Shown: positions 23,460-33,839 of the stretch, one piece after another | Layout: every line of letters begins with the position of its first letter | Position numbering within the stretch: position 1 is the first letter of the stretch | Assembly: GCA_030704615.1 (NCBI GenBank) | Contig: CM060734.1 | Span: forward strand, 9,486,001 to 9,550,000 | DNA length: 64,000 nt | Source of the DNA: Takakia lepidozioides | Lineage: Eukaryota > Streptophyta > Takakiopsida > Takakiales > Takakiaceae | Reading direction: 5' to 3' | Position numbers and translations under genes: made by a program | The notes under the pieces: generated by a model | Database searches by the model: none | The model's input: the letters and a program-made list of their open reading frames with translations, nothing else | Told to the model about the DNA's origin: nothing

Positions 23460-25370
23460 GTCCAAAGCGATTAAGTCATGCTTCCTGCATCACCGAGAAT
23501 TGACGTGGCAAGTGAAGGTGGAGTGGTGGAGACCGAAAAAAGAAGGTAACCCTTCAGACTTGGACAGGTACAGGGACTATTGAATTCCGGCACATGTATC
23601 CATTTGAAAAACAAAATTTTCCTCCTCTATATGGCATTTGTTGTTTACGTTGGGGGCTCCTCTTTGTTATTTTTTTCTATCGCACTCAACCTCGAATGTC
23701 CAGTGGACGTTCTCGATCTTTGTTTCGGGTGTGCTGGATTCTGGCATGCTGTACATTCAGTTCAGGTAAAAAAAACCGTGTGGGGTTCTGGCCTAGAAAA
23801 CATACAGTTCGCAAAAACAAAAAAGGCAGGCACGACCACTGGAGTCTTCCGCATCAAATTCGGTCTAAGTGTGTTTTAACAACCGAAAAAAATTAGGCCT
23901 AGACTTCGAGTCATTCTCTGAATGATTGCACTTGATTTTCGCGGAACCAAGTCTCCCAGTGAACCAAGTCTCGCACTGAAGTCTCCCACTAAGAGAACCT
24001 TTACCCAATCATTCTTGTCATAGTTTTAAATGTGCCACTCCTGAAGTTTTATCTGTGAGGTTTTCTTCAATTTCCTCCTCTAACCTCTACTACTTTTCCG
24101 CACCATTTCATTTCATTTCATTTTTCATACTTTTCCTATTTGGCTCTGATTTTCTTCCCTCTCTTCACATGTTTTCTTCCATTTCTCCCATGAACACTAT
24201 GACCTTCCCCCAACGTCATACAACACCAATTCAAATTTTAGCCATATTTTCATTTCTCACACTTTTTATTTCGTGCTCTGATTTTTTATCCTCTCTCATG
24301 TTTTCTTCCATTTTCTCCCATGAGCACTAGGCTCTTTCCGCAGTCGTTATATAACACCATTTCTATCCAAATCTCATTGGGTGTCCTTTCAGCTATTTTT
24401 TTGTTATTTTGGATTTTGGATTGATATACCCTTTCTATAGTTTGCTCTACTGCACTTCTATGATCATATGACAATATTCATAATTTGAACAGCCTTCCCT
24501 GAAGACATAAGACATAACTAGTGTAGCATACTTTTTCTGATTGGTAACAAAGTAATCAATAAAGCCAAACGAGAAAGCCAATCCTCACTTCTAATCCCAC
24601 ACTCCCAAGGTGCTCGTGCAATATTGATTACTCCTCCCTTCAATCCCCATTTATCGTCTTCTTTGGCAATTGAAAGAAAGATCTTCTATTGTATAAGAAA
24701 TCACTGAGTAGCCATCATTCCTTGAGTTCATTGGAACTCAACATACCGTTCGTCCCCAGTATGGTCGCCAAATCTTAACCACTGGTTCGTGATTTAGACG
24801 AAATGGGCTTTTAACAGTGTAGCCCATTTCCCCAAGGCACTATCAGAGGTTGTCTGACGGTATATCTGTAGGACGATTACAGAGTAATCGTCAATGGCCG
24901 TGGAACACTCGTGTTCCGTGAATCAATATCTCTGTTACTGCTTAAGTCCTTGGACTAATCATAATCAGTATCCTACTAATCAGTAATGCTAGGAACTTAG
25001 GCAAAGCTGTATTGCTACAGCTGTGACTAAGTTCTATCTAAGCATACAGCAATGCAGTACACTATGTGCGATTGCAGACAAGATCTATTCGAAGATGATA
25101 CACATTCTCACCATCTCACGTTCTCTCATAACACACGTTCCCTCCATCTCACAGTCACTCTACACATAAGTACTCAGAAAAAACATTGCTTTACTTCAGA
25201 GTCACCACATCATAACATAAGTACACATTGGATCGCTCTGATCACACACTGATACCCCAATCCTTCCTAAGTTGCGTGCAGTCCTTTTATATTATGCTCG
25301 AAAGAGCCGTTTATAGCCTACGGTCGTTAATGACCGTTGTCTAACTGCCTACGCAACCTAAAAGGTTTGC
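23460..25370. other. T-rich non-coding region
   Basis: No coding region is supported. It holds a two-copy repeat at 24105-24365. The sequence from about 24730 to 25330 might be part of an LTR, but no partner copy lies in this window. Confidence 0.3.
24105..24365. repeat. Two-copy tandem repeat, about 129-bp unit
   Basis: The block ATGTTTTCTTCC followed by CATT, a T-run, CTCCCATGA and CACTA occurs at 24169 and again at 24298, 129 bp apart. Flanks on both sides (GCTCTGATTTT before, ACAACACCA/ATAACACCA after) also match, so the whole unit is duplicated with moderate divergence. Confidence 0.7.
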
Positions 25371-25377
25371 CAAAAAA

Positions 25378-25905
25378 GTGGCCCGTGGTAGTGGCTCGTG
25401 GTCGTGTGCCTTAGTGGTACATGGCCCACATGGACGACCTACCCCTCATCTCAACACTATCTCCCACACAGTCACTCACCCTGATAACCAACAATGTCAT
25501 ATCCTCATTGCAGGCGACTTCAACAGAGACATTGCACTATTAGGCCACTCCTACAATGGAGCCCACAAACCCCCATCTTCAGTAGACCTAGAATGGGCCC
25601 GATTTACCCAGCTCCTCCAATTCAAGTACATTCCCGCAGACTACCCCTACTCCAGACAAGGACGTCTTAACTACTCCTCCTTAAGTCTAATTGACGGTTT
25701 CTATCTCAAAACATGTAATGAAATCCCGTCGTACCTACTCAGCCATGTCCACATCAATAGCCTATGCAACTCGGACCACTACCCGATCTCAGTTCACTTC
25801 CCCCCGTCCCTTATCCCATTCCAGCCCGTCCCACATGAGAGCGTCTGCATAAACGATGCGGTTCTCTCCTTTGCACCTCTCCACGGAAACCCGTCTGGTC
25901 TTTTG
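25378..25905 (+). pseudogene. LINE endonuclease fragment
   Basis: The translation has the second half of an APE-type LINE endonuclease: ILIAGDFNRDIALLGHSYN, later SRQGRLNYSSLSLIDGFYLK and the active-site end NSDHYPISVHFPPSL. It is closely similar to the endonuclease of the minus-strand LINE at 36045-36585, so it is the same family. It stops at about 25905, where exon sequence of a broken minus-strand gene begins. There is no reverse transcriptase. It is a truncated copy. Confidence 0.85.
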
Positions 25906-26176
25906 ATAGTCTGACTGGAGTGCATGAAGTTATAGAGCATGTCATCCATATGCGGTTCAAAAGGGGGGTTGATGAAACACCCCTGGTCGGAAATTTCAAA
26001 GCTGCGGACGGAGGATGGTGTTTTTGAGGTGCGAATCCTCCTCAGGTAGATTGCCTCAAACAACCTCGTCTTGCAAAGATGCAAGGTAGGGGTGAGACAT
26101 GGAAATATTGGAGGAAGTCTGGCGCAGGAAGGAACAAAACATGGACTGCAAATGAAAACTACAATGGAATGTATTT

Positions 26177-26200
26177 GTGATGATCGGTGCCGATCATCAC
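26177..26200. repeat. Intronic palindrome 1
   Basis: Arms GTGATGATCGG and CCGATCATCAC (11 bp, perfect) around TG. It lies in the intron between exons 26451-26613 and 25911-26069 of the broken gene. Confidence 0.95.
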
Positions 26201-26839
26201 AGATGGTGGTAGAGTAAACCAGCAGAAATAAGGAGAAGACATTGGGAAACAGTACTGAGGAGGGCGGTGCCATACCAGCTGTCCAAGGCAACCACCTTTC
26301 AGAAGGTAGAGGATGTTCACACAATTCCATGTCCTCAGAACGTTAAACCCAGACGACTTCAGGTATGATGTCAGTCCCCGACGACTATCTTTGTCACATG
26401 ACTGGAAGAGCAAAAGTGTTCCTGCATCTGAAAAGAAATTATTACAGAACCCGAATACCCAACTCCAGTAGTTCTCATCGAATCTGTTCCGGGTGGAGTC
26501 TTTCCTTTTGGAGGAACGTCGGGGACAGGCTGGCCGTCGGGGATGTCAAGGATGACCATGTCAGCGGCAAAGGTTTTTTGAACACCGCATACGAATGAGG
26601 GACCAGTGCTCACCTGCAGCATACATGTCCAATTAAAAAACAAAGGAAAATGAGGGTCCCAACAGAAACCAACATCTACATTGGCATTGACAATTTCAAA
26701 TGTCCCAATTGAAGAGGAAGATTCCTACCAGATTAAGAAAAGAAATCATGTTATCCCAAGTCGGTGATGGCACCCCCGAGTACCCTTTTCTCCGAGTCTC
26801 CATCATCGCCAGCCATCCCTCATTGACAATCTTGATCTG

Positions 26840-27230
26840 CCCTGCCAAGTCCGTAGGAAAAGTACAACATATTACCCACAGGGTAATGGACAGGCAGAGG
26901 CTACCAACAAAATACTATGTACTATCTTGGCTAAGATAGTCAATGCAAACAGAACGGATTGGGATACAAAGCTGCTGACAGCTTTGTGGTCATACAGGAC
27001 TTCATATAAAGTCACCACTAAGTATACACCATTCCAATTAGTTTATGGTATGGAAACTTTACTTCAAGTGAAATTCCTGTTACCTACCATGAGAACGGAA
27101 TGGGGAAAGAGAATGGAATTGCAAGATTCAATTAAGGTCAGGAAACATGAATTATACCATGTGGAAGAAGTACGTGCTGATGCAGCTGATAACATGACCA
27201 GAATTCAGATGAAAAGAAAGGAACAGTTTG
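26840..27230 (+). pseudogene. Ty3/Gypsy integrase fragment
   Basis: The plus-strand translation reads STTYYPQGNGQAEATNKIL and goes on to LWSYRTSYKVTTKYTPFQLV and YGMETLL, the end of the integrase core of Ty3/Gypsy elements (the catalytic E lies in NGQAEA). Upstream the match fades and downstream it stops at about 27230, where K/E-coding sequence of the minus-strand gene begins. It is a different Gypsy family from the chromodomain element at 52-58 kb. Confidence 0.85.
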
Positions 27231-27256
27231 ATGATAGTGCGGGTGTACCTCCCAGC

Positions 27257-27372
27257 TGTCTCATCTTTCTCTTTGTCCTTCTCCTTGTCCTTCTCTTTCT
27301 CCTTTTCCTTCTCTTTCTCCTTCTCCTTCTCTTTCTCCTTCGACTTCTCTTTCTCCTTTGTCTTCCCAGGTG
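27257..27372. repeat. Pyrimidine-rich CTT/TCC microsatellite-like tract
   Basis: About 115 bp of mixed TTCTCC, TTCTTT and TTTTCC units on the plus strand. On the minus strand it codes alternating K and E with some D, the C-terminal tail of the broken gene. Variation in unit order shows it is an old or selected repeat, not a pure microsatellite. Confidence 0.85.
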
Positions 27373-27740
27373 ACTTTGCATCCTTGTCTTTCACCTTGCG
27401 ACCCCCCTTCTTGCCTTTCTGGGGAGTTGCTTGCGCGTCTGGCTCCTTGGCAGCCAATGAAGCTATGTTCCTCTGGTACTCTTCGTCGTTCAAAGGTGCC
27501 AGCATCTCCGCATGGTTGTTCAAATACTTCATTTGCTGCTCTTGAAATGTTGTGTGCTCAGGAGGGCAGTCGAGGTAAGATACCAGCTGTGTACATGGTG
27601 GGATCGTTGGCAGGGTCCGACCACATGTCCAGGTAATCTGGGATTCCACTTAGGTGTTTTCCTTCCATCAGCACATATTTAGTGTACCTGCGGACGCTCA
27701 AACAAACACCATCCCCAAAACATGATATCAAAAAGCAGCG

Positions 27741-27772
27741 GAAAGTGATGATCGGTGGCGATCATCACTTTC
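27741..27772. repeat. Intronic palindrome 2
   Basis: Perfect 14-bp arms GAAAGTGATGATCG and CGATCATCACTTTC around GTGG. It lies in the intron 27688-28092 of the broken gene. Confidence 0.95.
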
Positions 27773-27839
27773 ACATTAGAGAGAATGCAACATGGGTGTG
27801 CAAATCCTTATGATTATCTATATTGCACAACTGGGAAAT

Positions 27840-27863
27840 CTGATGATCGGCACCGATCATCAG
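27840..27863. repeat. Intronic palindrome 3
   Basis: Perfect 11-bp arms CTGATGATCGG and CCGATCATCAG around CA, in the same intron as palindrome 2. Confidence 0.95.
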
Positions 27864-27971
27864 GTCACTGATCAGAAACAAACTGCCTATGTTAACAGAG
27901 GTAGGATTAAGAATGGAAACATGGATATGCAGTATTCATTTGTTTGACGGGAGAAGATCAGAGCACTGGAA

Positions 27972-27995
27972 GTGATGATCGGTACCGACCATCAC
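27972..27995. repeat. Intronic palindrome 4
   Basis: Arms GTGATGATCGG and CCGACCATCAC (one mismatch) around TA, in the same intron as palindromes 2 and 3. Confidence 0.9.
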
Positions 27996-29259
27996 CAAAC
28001 TGTTGTGTAGCAGAAAGAAAATATTAAGCTTTTCTCAACTAAGGCATGACAAAATTTCAAAGAATGTGATGGATAGGCTTTAGGTACTGCACCTGTACAC
28101 AACATGCATCATAGCCCACTCCCCTCCAACTTGACTGTCGAAATCGTTCAACCTCAATATGTTACCATCCTTGGAGAACTCGCGGAAGAAATAGTACCGC
28201 CACGTGAGACCTTTCCACTTTCTAATGTACGCCTCCAAGGTCATCTGTGGTGGTGAGACCATCGAAATATTCAAGTCCTTCAAATTCTGCTCCAGGACAA
28301 GAATGGCACGTTTCTCCAGCTGCAAAGGGAACATCTATCAGAATTGCACATGACAAAGCCATAGGATAATTGATATACAATAGGCACTTCAATCCACAAA
28401 TACTTGACTCCAAAATGTGGCCTTGTGAAGCCAGTGATCAGAAACAATGTCACTTATTCCCTCGACCTTTGTGCCAGGCTGGATTGTGCTTTTTGGGAAC
28501 TGATTCAGATCCGTCACCGTCTGATCCGAGTTCCAAATCTCAAGCCATCTAACTTTTGTCTGGGGGTTGACCATGGAGAGAGCCAGCCTGTGCAATTTCT
28601 CCTGTTGCATCTCTGGATGTACATGCTTGTCATAGTGGGCTTTGATTTGGAGAAGGAACTCCTCCCCAAGTCTGGGATCCACTATTCTCAACTGCTTCAG
28701 GAAGGCGGACATCAGCTTCGTCCTCCTTATCTCGTACTCCTTCTTTATGGCTGCTCCAACACCTTTAGCAGTCCTCAGCTCTTCTGCTGTAGTGCGGTAG
28801 TACTCAGATTTCCCCCTCTCGGCGGCCTCTGCCAGTTCTTGCTGCATATAACAACAATTGGATTAGAACACAAAGGATTACAAATTTGTTTTGAAGAAGA
28901 CAGGAAGATGTGGGTTGGGCCATACCGCATACAAGTACTCCAGAAATGCATCTCGGGTCAACGAGTACAGGTCCCTGTAGCTCTCCCTGTTTCGCACTTC
29001 TTGATTACATCAGGATGTAGCACTGTGCGGAACTCATCAAGCTTCATCAAACCAATTCTCTGAATACAGAAAAAGTGTGTGGACCAAGCTCGTAGTAACA
29101 TGCTATTTCTTTGTCGATCTGCAAACGGGGAATAGACATTGTACAAGTAAGAACTCTTTTACGTTTGGACTTGAAATGCGCACAACATGCAATTTGAAAG
29201 GCAGTGGGGTTTTTAGGATGTCCTACTTGTTCGCGTCATGCATAGCTGTCAGAAGTCTC

Positions 29260-29945
29260 GCGATGTCGTTCCCAGGATCCAGAACCATTGCCTCCACAGC
29301 ACAATCCATCATCATCTCCCCAATACCCTCAATATGTAATGACTACCTTAAGAGCCATCCAGACACAGACATATGCTCACTACTACAACAACTCCATAAC
29401 TTACCTCCTCAACCCCACAAATACCTAGCACCCCCACACTATCTACACAACCTCTATAAATCTCTCAATCTGCTGCAAGCCAAGCCCGGAGAAGTCCATA
29501 GAATACTAGGTGAACACCTGGCACACCCAACTGCAGCCACACAAGAGTTCAATACCATTTTCAACAAATTCCCATTCCTTTCCGAAAATATTCTCAATGC
29601 AACCCTCCAAGCCAAGGCAAGCATTCCAGGTTATCAACCCCCACCCATGACAACACCACCCACCCCCTCACCATGCACACACAACCCCACCAGAGCACCA
29701 CCTCCAGACCCTCCTAGATCCTCTAACCTTCCCCACACCCCCTCCTCACAGAACGCACACTCACTCAACATAATAACTTGGAATGTAGGATCACTTGCCA
29801 CCAGCATTCAGAGCCTCATCAATCTCACAGACTCCACACCCCCGCATATCCTCCTACTACAAGAAACTAAACTTAACACACACAATCCCAGTAGCTCCTA
29901 TATCAACAAACTCCTCCCAGCCTACTATATGCAATATGGCAATTC
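29260..29945 (+). pseudogene. LINE 5' part: ORF start and endonuclease start
   Basis: The plus-strand frame codes a proline- and threonine-rich LINE N-terminal region, then the beginning of an APE endonuclease: LNIITWNVGSLATSIQSL and HILLLQETKLNTHNPSSS, holding the catalytic N and E sites. It is cut at about 29945, where the 3' end of the opposite-strand LINE begins. The copy at 25378-25905 and the minus-strand LINE begin where this one ends, so all are pieces of one family. Confidence 0.8.
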
Positions 29946-30220
29946 GTTCACAGCTGCGCAATGCCTCACCAGACGCTCCGCGCCATACCATCCCGCCCGA
30001 GGCGGGGTGTTTACCTTGGGGGGGCGCGGTTGCGCCATGCCCCAGGCTTTGTTTGTTTTAATCCGGGGAGATGTGGTGGTTATGTTGGTGTGGGGGGTTA
30101 TATCTGGGTAATGGATGGTGGCCTTCATTTTATGAGTTATGGTTAGCAACTGTTCAAGCTGGTGAAAAAAAAATGTCGGTATGTCTGTATGGAGGGGGTG
30201 ATGGACGTGTAGAATCAGAG

Positions 30221-31948
30221 TTAGGATAGGTTCTTTCCGTTTGAGGTACTTGGGAAGAGGAGGGGTATGAACATATTTAAGCTGATTTGGGTCAATTGTG
30301 GCTCGAGTAGATTGACTCCTGCCGGGAGGCTTAGGAGAGGATGAGAGGTACTAGGTGTGTTTTGTTGTGTGAGGATGAGGATTGTGGAGGCATAGGGAGA
30401 AGAGTTAGCTGCAAATCTTGCCCAATGAAGAGCTTCGTGTGTAAGGGGGCCAGAGTGGGGGTGGGCAAAGCCCCTACCCTCCCAGATGTGTTGGGTAGCA
30501 CTACCAGTGGCTCCAAAGATATAGTCTCTGTGATGTAGGCTGGAAAATGTGTGCAAGTCCATAGGACATGTCAGTGGATTGGAGTAATACGATTGAGTGA
30601 GCTGAAATGTGCTGACAAGTAAGGCAAGAATATCTTGGGGTATGGTATGATGTGCACATGCCGTTTCCAGTCTAGCGAGGGATCGTGGTTTCTTGGGAGG
30701 GGTGTCTTTGAGGTAGCGGTCAACAAACCAATATAATTCGGTAGCAAAGTCTTGTTTTGGAGGTTGTAGGGATTGTGAGTATGCGTTTGTAGCAGAGTAC
30801 TTTTCCCATAGCCATGCTAGTCTATTGTTGGGGATGATCCCAATGAAACGGCCATGTTGAGCGTAGATATTGGAGAGGCGGGGGCCCATGTGAATTAGTG
30901 GTTGGTCATGCTTGACATCTTTGTCAGGGTTGCATTCAGTTATACAGATGTGTACGTTGGGGGCAGAGATCGGTTGGTGGATGTATCGGTTATCTGTAGG
31001 TTGGGTGGGGGTGGTGTGTTGATGATGAATATGTGCTAGGTAATCGGTGTTAGTATGTTTATGGAAGGTGGTGAGAAGGGTAAGATTGTGGTCGGGGTCA
31101 CAATCGTCATGTGGGCCGAATAGATCATCCTTTATCTGCCAGGTGTTGTCTTCTGAGGAAAACCCAGCCCATTTGCAGTGGTAGTATGTATCTATGCAGG
31201 TGGCGCCAAAGGCGTCAATTGATGTTTGGGTTTTGACACCCAGTATAGCTTCGATGATAAAGGCATTGGTGTCGTCCAAGTTGTGTGGAGAGGGTGGGTG
31301 GGTTTCTGTGGGGATTAGTGGGGAGTGGGTGGGGGGGTCTGGTATATTAGGTGGGGGGGTTAATGCTAGATGGGAGTTGTTGTCAGGTTTGGTATGTTGC
31401 ATACTATGTGTTTGAGAGTGAGTATCGGTTTCTGTGGCTGTGGGGGTGTTAGTGGCATATGTTGTTTTAAGAGTTTGGTAGATGGAGGCAGTTGGGGCAG
31501 ACCGATGTTGGGGGAGCAGGTCTTGAGCCGTATGGGGATAATGGAGACAGGGGAGATCACATTGGAGGGTACATGCTGTTGATGGATGGTAGAAGAGGGT
31601 GCGAAGATGGTGTAGGTAGCGGCTGGTTTTAGTTGTAGCACGAGACAACTTAAGAGTGAATTCACTTGGCTTTAAAAGTCGGTGGCCTGTGATAGTGGTA
31701 AGTTGGGTGAGGGTGGTAATGTGTCGTTCTTTGAAGTAGGTGAGGATGGGGGTTTTTTGTTTTGGATGAGAGATGTCAAATTGTGATAAGAAAAGGCTTG
31801 TGAGCCATGCACATTCTAATGGTGACGAGGTGTTAGGATAATTTGGCAGGTCGGTTTGTATCCAAATTTTCATTTGGCATAGGATGAGTGTGCGTGCAGT
31901 GGGGGAGTATAAACAGACCTGAGGGTGCAAGGATGATAGTGAATACAT
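30221..31948 (-). CDS. LINE C-terminal region: chromodomain plus PCIF1-like domain
   Basis: An open 575-codon stretch, continuous with the LINE frame upstream (KQGLLKHLALKYNG precedes it). Residues about 229-278 (31264-31115) look like a chromodomain: FIIEAILGVKT, then TYYHCKWAGFSSEDNTWQIK, with the aromatic and KW-G-NTW pattern that binds methylated histone tails. Residues about 400-535 (30600-30340) resemble the PCIF1 methyltransferase region: SNPLT, FSSLHHRDYIFGATGSA, WEGRGFAHPHS and TILILTQQ align with PCIF1-type SPLN, SAF.DTD.YFGS.G, SGSFEANPPF and a following strand. The catalytic NPPF is HPHS here, so activity is unlikely. PCIF1 itself makes m6Am at mRNA caps. The domain call rests on my reading of pattern and order. 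A long P/T/H-rich linker precedes the chromodomain. Confidence 0.55.
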   Translation of the reverse strand: MYSLSSLHPQVCLYSPTARTLILCQMKIWIQTDLPNYPNTSSPLECAWLTSLFLSQFDISHPKQKTPILTYFKERHITTLTQLTTITGHRLLKPSEFTLKLSRATTKTSRYLHHLRTLFYHPSTACTLQCDLPCLHYPHTAQDLLPQHRSAPTASIYQTLKTTYATNTPTATETDTHSQTHSMQHTKPDNNSHLALTPPPNIPDPPTHSPLIPTETHPPSPHNLDDTNAFIIEAILGVKTQTSIDAFGATCIDTYYHCKWAGFSSEDNTWQIKDDLFGPHDDCDPDHNLTLLTTFHKHTNTDYLAHIHHQHTTPTQPTDNRYIHQPISAPNVHICITECNPDKDVKHDQPLIHMGPRLSNIYAQHGRFIGIIPNNRLAWLWEKYSATNAYSQSLQPPKQDFATELYWFVDRYLKDTPPKKPRSLARLETACAHHTIPQDILALLVSTFQLTQSYYSNPLTCPMDLHTFSSLHHRDYIFGATGSATQHIWEGRGFAHPHSGPLTHEALHWARFAANSSPYASTILILTQQNTPSTSHPLLSLPAGVNLLEPQLTQISLNMFIPLLFPSTSNGKNLS

Positions 31949-31979
31949 GCCATTGTATTTTAAGGCAAGGTGTTTAAGG

Positions 31980-33828
31980 AGTCCCTGTTTAGAGGGCTGT
32001 CTGGGACGTAGACACTTTTATGGGTTCTATGGGGTACCCTTAATTTTTGCGCAGACTTACGGATGGTAGACTTAGATCAACAGAGGCCTTAGGGGTGACA
32101 GGCACAGGCTTACACACTCAGTCACAGTCGTATACAGCCTATCATAGTCTATCACAGCCATACACAGCCTTACACAACCCGACACAACCTTACACAGTCT
32201 GTCACAGTCAATCACAGCCTATCACAGTTAGTCACAGTCTATCACAGCTCGACACAGTCCGACATAGCCAGTCACAGCTCGGTACAGTCACAGCCCAACA
32301 CAGTTTGGCACAACCTGTCACAGCGTATATAAGAAACGGTTATCATTGGCAGGGAATGACTGTGTGGGAACGACATCTGCAGAGGGAATGTGTTTACTTC
32401 TTAGGTGACAGTTAGGTAGTTAGGCGGTTAGAACAGCTTGTAGATAAAATATGCAGAGCAAGCATCATAGAGGACACTTCAGCGGGAGCACTTCTTGGTC
32501 ATGCACGGGAGGAGATCAGGTGGAGAGCAAGGATGGAGAGCACGGTGAAGGAGAAGAGATGAACAGTAGATGCTCGTTACATGCAAAGCTGTAGTGATAT
32601 TGTAGAGCAGATTAGAGACACCATGGCTTCGGCTTGATACCTGATAAATCTTAATCTGATACTTATTCGATACAATCACACTGTGTAGAGAGACTTGAGT
32701 GAAGCTGTGGAATGAATGGATGAGTGAATGGAACCTGATAGATACTGAAGCAATCTGATGCTTCAGTATACACAATAAGGTAATTTGCTAACATGAAGGC
32801 AAGAAGAAATACAAACAGGAAGCACAACCAAGATTCACTAGCTGTAGGTCATGGCTGATTGTTCTCAGCCGGCTGAGTGCTTAGAGATATCCAACTCTTC
32901 TATCTTGGAATTTTCGCCTCGGATAGCAAAGGGATGGGTGAGTAAAAGCCGCTCGACATTTGGCGACTCCTCCCAGCCTTCAAACTCCACTTGTTTAATG
33001 GATAGCAATGCTATCACATAAACCAGCGTTGGTAACCAACTTGCTCTCCATCTACAAGCCACTTGATAAATCTTTATCACTCATTTCTCCAGACCCCACT
33101 CGGGATCTGCATCATGCACTCTCTTAAGAATGTTTTCCTTGCAACCGTCTGGCAATTCCAAAAATCTCTGAAAGAATTGCTTGGACAACCTTTCTTTCTC
33201 AGTTCCACAAGGAATTTGATTCACATCAAATTCTCTAATTCTCCAACCACCAGGATCCCACCAGATGCCTGTCACATCTGGTTGTTCTTGACCCAGTTCC
33301 CCAACGGAAAGTGAATGTTTACACTCATATGCATGAAGAGTTGGTACTAGTAATTGGATTCCTAAGGATATCTTGTGGATCAAACTGACACCAAGAACAG
33401 CTTTTCAGACGTGCTTGCCATATGGTTATATGGTAACAGAGACTTCTAGTATAGCCAAGGGTGCATTGAAGCTTGAAAGAAACCCAGGCATATACGAGAG
33501 ATACTACAGAAGAGAGTTTTGGTTATTGTCTCATTGAAGATATGAAAGACATGGGACATGAGTGATGAAAGAGAAGCTAGACTTCACAGATATTCAGCAA
33601 AAAGATAAAGTTATTTGAAAGCTAATTATCCATATCTTTGGGAGAGAAGAATAGACATAGGAGAATCATCTGGACCTCTCACACCATTAAGATCGAAGAG
33701 TACATCACCCATACCGGAGGAACCAGAGTTGGATGCCACTCCTTCTTATTCTTTACAAGAAAAATTAAGGATACCCCACAAAACCCATAAAAGTGTCTAC
33801 GTCCCAGACAGCCCTCTACCAATCCCTG
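31980..33828. mobile_element. Non-autonomous TIR DNA transposon (hAT-like), with TSD
   Basis: The element 31988-33820 (1,833 bp) has inverted ends of about 60 bp, both reading inward TAGAGGGCTGTCTGGGACG and onward TAGACACTTTTATGGGTT with a few differences. It is flanked by AGTCCCTG (31980-31987) and AATCCCTG (33821-33828), an 8-bp target duplication with one change. Removing the element and one copy restores the LINE frame (IYQGLLKHL). Eight-bp duplications fit hAT elements. No transposase is coded inside, so it depends on another element in trans. Confidence 0.8.
32100..32325. repeat. CACAGTC/CACAGCC tandem array
   Basis: About 20 degenerate units of 10-11 bp built on CACAG(T/C)C plus TATCA, TACA or GACA, inside the TIR element. 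It looks like satellite-like expansion in a non-coding element. Confidence 0.85.
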
Positions 33829-33839
33829 ATAAATGATAC

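Larger units (their letters stand above)
25911..29059 (-). pseudogene. Broken multi-exon gene with K/E-rich tail and NPPF motif
   Basis: Minus-strand exons with GT-AG edges: 28926-29059, 28518-28841, 28093-28319, about 27240-27687, 26451-26613 and about 25911-26069. Joins 28926/28841, 28518/28319 and 28093/27687 keep codon phase. The first exon has lost one G (KK then VRNRESYRDLYSL in another frame). The fourth exon changes frame after DPTMYTAG to SYLDCPPEHTTFQEQQ, then ends in a long K/E/D repeat. The exon at 26451-26613 codes FAADMVILDIPDGQPVP. The last codes CFINPPFEPHMDDM, whose NPPF resembles the catalytic motif of N6-adenine methyltransferases, but this is a short match. A Gypsy integrase piece (26840-27230) lies between exons, and LINE pieces cut both ends. 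I do not recognise the whole protein. It could be a host gene or cargo of a mobile element. Confidence 0.55.

Noticed and set aside
24730-25330. A Copia-type LTR
   Set aside because: There is some LTR-like look, but no second copy, PBS or coding region next to it in this window.
27228-27545. Plus-strand F/S-rich protein
   Set aside because: Antisense reading of the K/E-coding tract of the minus-strand broken gene.
27741-27995. Palindromes as CRISPR or terminators
   Set aside because: Only four copies with uneven gaps in introns; no U-tract or array pattern.
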